Assembly: GCF_051622035.1 (NCBI RefSeq)
Contig: NC_135361.1
Location: 5,957,001 to 6,021,000 of the forward strand
Length of the DNA: 64,000 nucleotides
Source of the DNA: Arctopsyche grandis
Lineage: Eukaryota > Arthropoda > Insecta > Trichoptera > Hydropsychidae
Direction of reading: 5' to 3'
Each line of letters begins with the position of its first letter. The stretch's first letter is position 1. The position numbers and the translations under genes were made by a program. Shown here in pieces: positions 55,357-64,000 of this stretch. A model generated the notes under the pieces. The model saw only the letters and a program-made list of their open reading frames with translations, did not search any database and had not been told where the DNA came from.

Positions 55357-55769
55357 AGGGGTCGGCAAACTGCGCTTCTTTGGCCAAAGTGCTGTAAAAT
55401 TGTAGGAAAAGAGGGAAACGAGTGCTTTTTGCTAAAATCACCGCACCTTTATTATTCGTGGCGTAATTTCACTTCAATAGATCATCAGATAATTTTTCAT
55501 TGCCCCTTGTGCAATGAAAAATTATGACAATAATAAAATTGAAGTATGTTGGAGATACTGCAGGGTAAGTTTTTCAAATTTGCGTAATTTTTCTTGGTAT
55601 TTTTAGCATCAGTGTATGTCTTTGTGATCTGTTTTATTTCCTTTAAAAAGACACCTTTTATGGATAATTTATCTTTGCCTTGAGTTTTAACTATGTGTAA
55701 TCATTTGTCACTTATGATATTGATCAGTTATCTGAGTGATCGGTGTCGGTATTTGAATGTTTTATTTTT

Positions 55770-56090
55770 AAAAAATTAGTAAAATGTTTAAAAAAATGAT
55801 TAGTCTGTCGGAGAAAGGTCTGGTGAATAGGGAGGATGAGCATGAGGTCTCGCGTTATAGTGGAGTAAGAGTATTCCTACCCTGTTCACTAAATTGCCAT
55901 CTTTCTTCTGTACTTTTTAAACATAATATATATTTCTTCGCAGTATGATTCCTTTAGCATACCACCATACGGTGACCATAACTTGTTTTTGGTGTAGTGC
56001 TGGCTTTGGAGCATGTTTGGTGGCTTCATTTTTATCCAACCACTGTTCAGATCTTTTACGACTTGTAAAGAATCCATTTTTCGTTACATT
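55770..56090 (-). pseudogene. mariner-family transposase fragment
   Basis: On the minus strand: SRKRSEQWLDKNEA, HAPKPALHQKQVMVTVWW and GII, then in other frames a NARPH-like block and YSPDLSPTDYHFF-like wording. These are the second and third catalytic-Asp regions of mariner transposases. Stops, shifts and an internal deletion make it dead. The N-terminus and inverted repeats were not found. Confidence 0.7.
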
Positions 56091-56099
56091 TATTTTTTA

Positions 56100-57873
56100 T
56101 TTTTACATACATATATATTATAATACAAATATACCAGGAAGGCTTAACAGGTAAACCCCAAAGCGCCTTCCTGGTCCACATAATTATTACATAGATACAT
56201 GTAAATCTAAACAATATCTGACATCTATGGTCAGATATTACAAACATCGTATGAATACGATATAAATAACGATGAATAACTTTCATGTAACAATACGAAT
56301 TTTTATATTCGATAAACAAAGCATAGACCAGAGAAGTGTTATACAATAGAAGTGCCTTTTTGAACAAATATCCTGTGTCAAGCGCGTTCACAGACTATAA
56401 TTAGTAATAGTTGTCTCTGTCACGCTCGTAAGCGTGTCCGCGCGCGAGAAAGAGTCAGAACATCGTGTCTACGCACCAGCTTTTAATTAACAGACCTTTT
56501 TTCACGAACGGAATTAAGGTCATCACAAATTCACTACAGAAATAAAAGTCCTTTTTATTTATAGTTTATTTATTTTTTGATAATAGAATATACATGTTTA
56601 GAGATTTATTTACAATTAAATATTGATACAAATAATAAAAAAATTAAATTAGAAACCACTAAAAATAATTTGCTTATTAAAGCGTTGACGGTTACTTTCG
56701 CTTTTACTTTTTATAGTAAACATTTTGCTTTCAAAATGTAATCGTGTAAAAAAATATTTCTCGATTATTGCTTTAATTAGTAATAAACAATAACTATCTG
56801 TATGTCCGTCAAAATGTGGAGCAAATCTAATAATGGTGGAGGTATCTAATAGTTGATATAAAGTTTTGCTTACAAAAAAATTTAGATCGTATTTTGGCAA
56901 TAAGGTGTTATTACCACATTTAAATAATTATTCACAAGTGCAGCAAATATCAATTACTTCTTGAGTGGGGTAAACTAACCCTCCTTTATCTTTTAAAATA
57001 ATTAAATTGTGATACGGAAGTAGATTTTCAGAAACTAGCGCATCACAACAATAATTACAACAGATTTTTTGTAATATTTTTTTCACGGCAAGCCCGGCGA
57101 TATAGGCTATAGTGTTTTTTCATTATTTTTACATTTCTCTGGTGCCACCCCTGAAATTGTATGCAGTCGGTGGCGGTCGCAAGACACAAGATGCAACTTG
57201 TCAAATTACGATGTGTAATGAACGGTATTACGCGCGTCTTTATGCAGAGGGCGTTATACGTCGTTATTCTTCCAAAGAGTCAAGTTAGGTGGAAACGTGG
57301 ACTAACCTTGGGATATTTATATAAATGTATATAGTCGGGGAGGTTCCTGACTGCAAGTCGTGTGCGTTGATAACAGCTTCTCCAGAAGCTGGCCCTGTGG
57401 TATCGTCACAGCAGCGGGAGGGGGAGGCAGGAGACAAACTCCGTACTGCCTCGTGTGGACACAAGATGGCGATCTCTGGGCGTCCATCCCGTTCGGAGGC
57501 TGGCGAAGAAGAGAGCGCGTCTCGACCCTTCTCGAGACGGGTAGGTGTTTGGCGCGGTGAAGTAGCTGGTGCCAATCTAAAGGTTACTACCACCACCAAC
57601 TGAAGGGACACTTGGGAGAACGTCGCGTTACAGATGTCAATTGAATAATATGTTACTTAAATGATTAACTTACCTATGAAAATGTATTCCATGTTGTTTG
57701 TTGTGTGTATTTGAATGCATTGTACAACTTTTAATGATGCACTTCTCCATCTTGCCAGTAATATGAACAATGTTTATCAGAGATACGACCAGCCCCATAC
57801 ACGGAACACGACTGCGGTGGAAAAAAATTAAGTGTGGCTACAGCCACACTTCAACTGTCGACACTTTTGATGC
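56100..57873. other. Interval without a recognised gene
   Basis: AT-rich, with (TTTA)-like stretches near 56560. 57330-57620 is markedly GC-rich and open on both strands (GGGAGGGGGAGGCAGGAG, CTCGACCCTTCTCGAGACG) but shows no known motif or convincing coding pattern. It may be a piece of an LTR element; I cannot assign it. Confidence 0.4.
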
Positions 57874-58324
57874 TATGGGAACTAGTCTTATTGTGAAGGT
57901 CTTCTTCACCACCAGTCCGCCATGTATTGTAGACAGATTCGTCTGTGTTCGGTATTAATACAACTATATGTTGAATGTGGTATTTATTTGGTAGTAACAC
58001 GTATACACAAGTATGGTTAATTGTTTGTAAAAGTATGTCGTTCAGAGGTCTCTGGATGTGGTAGAGTGTCGCTGGCTCGGCATTCGGCTATGTCCGGCTA
58101 GTCTCTGGATACGGTAGAGTGTCGCTGGCTCGGCATTCGGCTATGTTCAGCAAGTCTCTGAATACGGCAGTGTGTTGCTGGCTCGGTCGGCTGGTTGATC
58201 TTCCAAGTCCGTGTAGTGAAGTGGTGGCTGGTCAGGAGCTGTATGTCGACGCTTGCTGCTGTGGGTCGACTGGCGTTGTTTGGGTTGTACCTCCTTTTAT
58301 ATGGTTTCTGGAATGCTTGGTGGA

Positions 58325-58890
58325 AGTGGTTATTGATGCGTACGAAAGGAATTTGCTTTCGTCGAGGCGTCGAATTTTCTGGAATGCTTGGTGGAAGTGG
58401 TTGTACGAGCATTTAGTTTGTTGATGCGTACGAAAGGAATTTGCTTTCGTCGAGGCGTCGAATTTTCTGGAATGCTTGGTGGAAGTGGTTGTACGAGCAT
58501 TTAGTTTGTTGATGCGGACGAAAGGAATTTGCTTTCGTCGAGGCGTCGAATTTTCTGGAATGCTTGGTGGAAGTGGTTGTACGAGCATTTAGTTTGTTGA
58601 TGCGTACGAAAGGAATTTGCTTTCGTCGAGGCGTCGAATTTTCTGGAATGCTTGGTGGAAGTGGTTGTACGAGCATTTAGTTTGTTGATGCGGACGAAAG
58701 GAATTTGCTTTCGTCGAGGCGTCGAATTTTCTGGAATGCTTGGTGGAAGTGGTTGTACGAGCATTTAGTTTGTTGATGCGTACGAAAGGAATTTGCTTTC
58801 GTCGAGGCGTCGAATTTTCTGGAATGCTTGGTGGAAGTGGTTGTACGAGCATTTAGTTTGTTGATGCGTACGAAAGGAATTTGCTTTCGT
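58325..58890 (-). repeat. 88-bp tandem array within the 3' LTR of element B
   Basis: Six full units and a partial, each with GGAATTTGCTTTCGTCGAGGC and GGAATGCTTGGTGG. The 5' LTR (60740-61010) has about three. GCGTACGAAA/GCGGACGAAA variants alternate between successive units, suggesting two-unit amplification. Overlapping small frames here are by-products of the repeat. Confidence 0.9.
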
Positions 58891-59755
58891 CGAGGCGTAG
58901 TATTTTCTGGAATGCTTGATGCTGTTCCGCTCGATGTATTTTGTTGTTGCGGAATATTCTCGAAGGTTTCGATGGCGATGACGACGACGAGATTCCTACA
59001 TGGCTCTCCGGTGAGTGTTAGCGATGTGTGTGATTTTGTGGGAATCTTGATGTGTTGGAGTCTATTGACTCGATGGCGTCGTTGTTCGTCCGGTTGTGCT
59101 GGAGAAAGTTGTCTCAACAGCGGGTCTTGTGTTGCATGCCGGTCCAAGTCTTGTTCTCTTCCAGGTTGCTTATTTTGGGCGAGCTGCGTTGGTAGTGAAG
59201 GTTTGTGATGGCTTGGATGGTGCTGTTGTGCAGGCTGCTGTGTTCTGCGTGGAGTCATTCGCGTGACTGTTTTGCTGGTTGTGCTGGAGTTAGTTGTCTC
59301 GACAGCGGCTGTGTTGTGTTGGAGCTAGTTGGCTTAGTGGCGATTTGTTTCACCGGTTGTGCTGGAGTGGGTTGACTCAACAGCGGGTTGTGTTGGTAGC
59401 TGGTCCATATGTACTTTCACACCATGTTACTGTTTCGGTCGTTACAATGGTAGTGAAGGTTTGTGTCGGTCTGGACGGTGCTGTTGTGCAGGCTGCGGCG
59501 TCCTGCGTGGGCTCATCGAGGTGATGACTCATCGGAGGTGTGATGAGCGGTGCTGGCGGATCAACAGTAGTGGATCCATTTGGTTGTTGTCTCCGGGTTG
59601 CGTCTTGTTGTGGCGAAAGCTGCGGAGTTGTTTGACATGGTCACTAGTTGTGGGGACATGTAGCGGACTGCGTTTGAAGTCTGCGTTGAGGGTTGCGTTG
59701 TAGACTGCGTTGAAGGCTGCGGTTGCGTGAAGTCTGCGGTTGCTATGAAGTCTGC

Positions 59756-59990
59756 GGTTGCTATGTAGGCTGCGATGTGGGCTGCTATGTAGGCTGCGCT
59801 GTGGGCTGCTATGTAGGCTGCGATGTGGGCTGCTATGTAGGCTGCGATGTGGGCTGCTATGTAGGCTGCGCTGTGGGCTGCTATGTAGGCTGCGATGTGG
59901 GCTGCTATGTAGGCTGCGATGTGGGCTGCTATGTAGGCTGCGATGTGGGCTGCTATGTAGGCTGCGATGTGGGCTGCTATGAAGGCTGCG
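59756..59990 (-). repeat. 24-bp tandem repeat in element B
   Basis: About ten units of GTAGGCTGCGATGTGGGCTGCTAT, with GATG/GCTG variants. It is the reverse complement of the unit in element A (26110-26270) but has more copies. Confidence 0.9.
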
Positions 59991-59994
59991 TGGT

Positions 59995-60264
59995 TCTTAG
60001 TCGGGGGTCACCAGTTATGGTGAGGTTGGAAGTTGACTGCGCTGTGGGCTGCTTTGTTGACTGCTTTGAAGGCTGCGTGGCTCTTAGTCGGGGGTCACCA
60101 GGTATGGTGAGGTTGGAAGTTGACTGCGCTGTGGGCTGCTTTGAAGGCTGCGTGGCTCTTAGTCGGGGGTCACCAGGTATGGTGAGGTTGGAAGTTGACT
60201 GCGCTGTGGGCTGCTTTGTTGACTGCTTTGAAGGCTGCGTGGCTCTTAGTCGGGGGTCACCAGG
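59995..60264 (-). repeat. Tandem repeats containing the primer-binding site (four copies)
   Basis: GTCGGGGGTCACCAG, the complement of the primer-binding site TGGTGACCCCCGAC, occurs at ~60000, ~60090, ~60163 and ~60250, within units that also hold GGTGAGGTTGGAAGTTGACTG and GGCTGCGTGG. Only the last copy is adjacent to the 5' LTR. The unit near 60163 lacks the GTTGACTGCTTT segment. Confidence 0.85.
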
Positions 60265-61264
60265 TATGGAAACTAGTCTTATTGTGAAGGTCTTCTTCAC
60301 CACCAGTCCGCCATGTATTGTAGACAGATTCGTCTGTGTTCGGTATTAATACAACTATATGTTTAATGTGGTATTTATTTGGTAGTAACACGTATACACA
60401 AGTATGGTTAATTGTTGGTAAAAGTATGTCGTTCAGCGGTCTCTGGATATGGTAGAGTGTCGCTGGCTCGGCATTCAGCTATGTTCAGAAGGTCTCTGGA
60501 TGCGGCAGTGTGTTGCTGGCTCGGTGTTCGGCTATGTTCGGAAGGTCTCTGGATACGGCAGTGTGTTGCTGGCTCGTCCGGCTGGTTGATCTTCCAAGTC
60601 CGCGTAGTGTAGTGGTGGCTGGTCAGGAGCTGTATGTCGACTGGTCTGCTGCTTTGTGTCGACGCTTGCTGCTGTGGGTCGACTGGGGTTGTTTGGGTTG
60701 TACCTCCTTTTATATGGTTTCTGGAATGCTTGGTGGAAGTGGTTATTGATGCGTACGAAAGGAATTTGCTTTCGTCGAGGCGTCGAATTTTCTGGAATGC
60801 TTGGTGGAAGTGGTTGTACGAGCATTTAGTTTGTTGATGCGTACGAAAGGAATTTGCTTTCGTCGAGGCGTCGAATTTTCTGGAATGCTTGGTGGAAGTG
60901 GTCGTACGAGCATTTAGTTTGTTGATGCGTACGAAAGGAATTTGCTTTCGTCGAGGCGTCGAATTTTCTGGAATGCTTGGTGGAAGTGGTTGTACGAGCA
61001 TTTAGTTATTGATGCGTACAAGGGGAATTTGCTTTCGTCGAGGCGTAGTATTTTCTGGAATGCTTGGCGCTGTTCCGCTCGATGTATTTTGTTGTTGCGG
61101 AATATTCTCGAAGGTTTCGATGACGATGACGACGACGAGATTCCTACAGACCCAATTTTTACAGGAACCGTTTCAATGAAAATCAGAAAAATTGGCAAAT
61201 TCTGGTAAGAAACGATCGACCTCGACAAACCAAGGTCTGGCCTACAAGGTCTACTCGAACCCGT

Positions 61265-61960
61265 AACATAACCCGAACGATAACTGATTATTTCATTTAA
61301 TAACAGATCATTTAGTTTAATACCCGAATAAATGACAACTGATTATACTAATTATAAAATCTTGCGTGTTACGTTAATTGCAATTACATTTAAAGTAATT
61401 ACATTAAATAGCAATTTTTTAATGTATTTAACATGATAGTTTTACTCATTTGTGTATGTATTTTATTATCTACTTCATATTTGTACTAATGTTGTGCCCG
61501 TTGAAATTTCAACGGATGGTGTCGGAAACAAATCGATACATGATTTAAAATAAAATTACAATACATGTAGTAATAATTAATTTGAATCGGAACACAAACA
61601 GAAATCGGGAATCGAGAATCGGAACTGAAACAGGAATCCGAACCCGGAACTGTAACTTAAATCTGGACCCGAAATTGAAAAATAAATTTAAATAAAATAC
61701 TGATCGAAAAGAGTTTATTTGCTGATAAACAAATAATTATTTACTGAACAAAAATGAATAAATTACTGATCGTTTATTATATTCTACTGCTCATTTAGAA
61801 TAAGTGATTGATCACGTTTATAATTAATTAGTGATAAATTTTTCATTTTTAGAATTATAACCAAATAATTTGTTGCGTAACATTTCTCTGGTATAACTAG
61901 TACCAAATTTAGACCAAATAAAAATAAAATAGCAAGTCGTCTGGTCGCTGTCAGAGTTCG
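61265..61960. repeat. Duplicated region upstream of ZNF-E
   Basis: Matches 19525-21333 (minus the TRIM) and 40160-41849 (minus the solo LTR): TTTAATAACAGATCAT, then the CCGTTGAAATTTCAACGG-headed repeat at ~61500, then the ZNF upstream block. It has neither insertion, so it is a third empty site. 61149-61264 is unassigned. Confidence 0.8.

Positions 61961-64000
<2,040 letters not shown>

Larger units (their letters stand above)
57874..61148 (-). mobile_element. Non-autonomous LTR retrotransposon with satellite interior, family 6 (element B)
   Basis: On the minus strand: 5' LTR 60265-61148, interior 59001-60264, 3' LTR 57874-59000. LTR ends match element A (GAGATTCCTACA ... TATGGGAACTAG). The LTRs differ in length (884 and 1,127 bp) mainly through copy number of an 88-bp repeat. 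The flanks ATGC and GACC do not match, so the two LTRs may come from recombination between insertions. The interior has the 24-bp minisatellite and four primer-binding-site repeats but no gag or pol; 59001-59290 matches the 3' interior of element A. Confidence 0.85.

Noticed and set aside
57325-57603. 92-codon frame in the GC-rich patch
   Set aside because: Open on both strands, no recognised motif, no splice or promoter support; left unassigned.
58232-58852. Series of overlapping ~87-codon frames on the minus strand
   Set aside because: They repeat every 88 bp with the LTR minisatellite and are restarts of the same sequence, not genes.
59723-60349. A 208-codon Cys/Gly-rich open frame (repeated GCYVGCDV)
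   Set aside because: It is produced by a 24-bp tandem repeat, which keeps every frame open, inside a non-coding LTR element on the other strand. No family match.

Overview
The window is eukaryotic, from an insect: AT-rich DNA, short GT-AG introns, and a cluster of ZAD-type C2H2 zinc-finger genes, an arthropod-specific architecture. The wording of the ZAD domain and the mobile-element load fit a holometabolous insect, perhaps a caddisfly or moth relative; that placement is a low-confidence inference.

Layout. 1-3.9 kb: a non-LTR retrotransposon on the minus strand with open ORF1 and ORF2 (cut by the left edge), followed by a (TA)n tract. 4.6-8.4 kb: the 3' seven exons of a calcium-independent phospholipase A2 gene (ankyrin repeats plus patatin domain). 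8.5-11.7 kb: solo LTRs and nested MITEs. 11.8-13.1 kb: a complete six-exon NDUFV2 gene (complex I 24 kDa subunit). 13.25-24.1 kb and 30.1-44.0 kb: two copies of one segmental duplication, each ending in a ZAD zinc-finger gene (here ZNF-A and ZNF-B) and each carrying different later transposon insertions, so that many insertions have an empty site in the other copy. 24.1-29.9 kb: a piggyBac-like MITE and a dead LINE reverse transcriptase split by a young 3.9 kb non-coding LTR element with identical LTRs and a satellite interior. 31.1-37.3 kb: a second LINE, near-intact. 44.0-47.4 kb: a decayed Mutator-like element with ~0.4 kb inverted repeats. 48.3-64 kb: ZNF-C, ZNF-D and ZNF-E, separated by a hAT element, a mariner remnant and a second member of the satellite-bearing LTR family.

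Host genes: iPLA2 (partial), NDUFV2, and five tandem same-strand ZAD-C2H2 paralogs with 16, 19, 7, 11 and 16 regular or near-regular fingers. The paralogs share a promoter-proximal block, a 99-bp first intron without stop codons, and loss of the final finger by frameshift. They look like a young, fast-evolving transcription-factor cluster; their targets cannot be read from the sequence. Everything else is mobile DNA or unassigned. No tRNA, rRNA or CRISPR array was seen. All repeat boundaries, identities and exon joins were read by eye.
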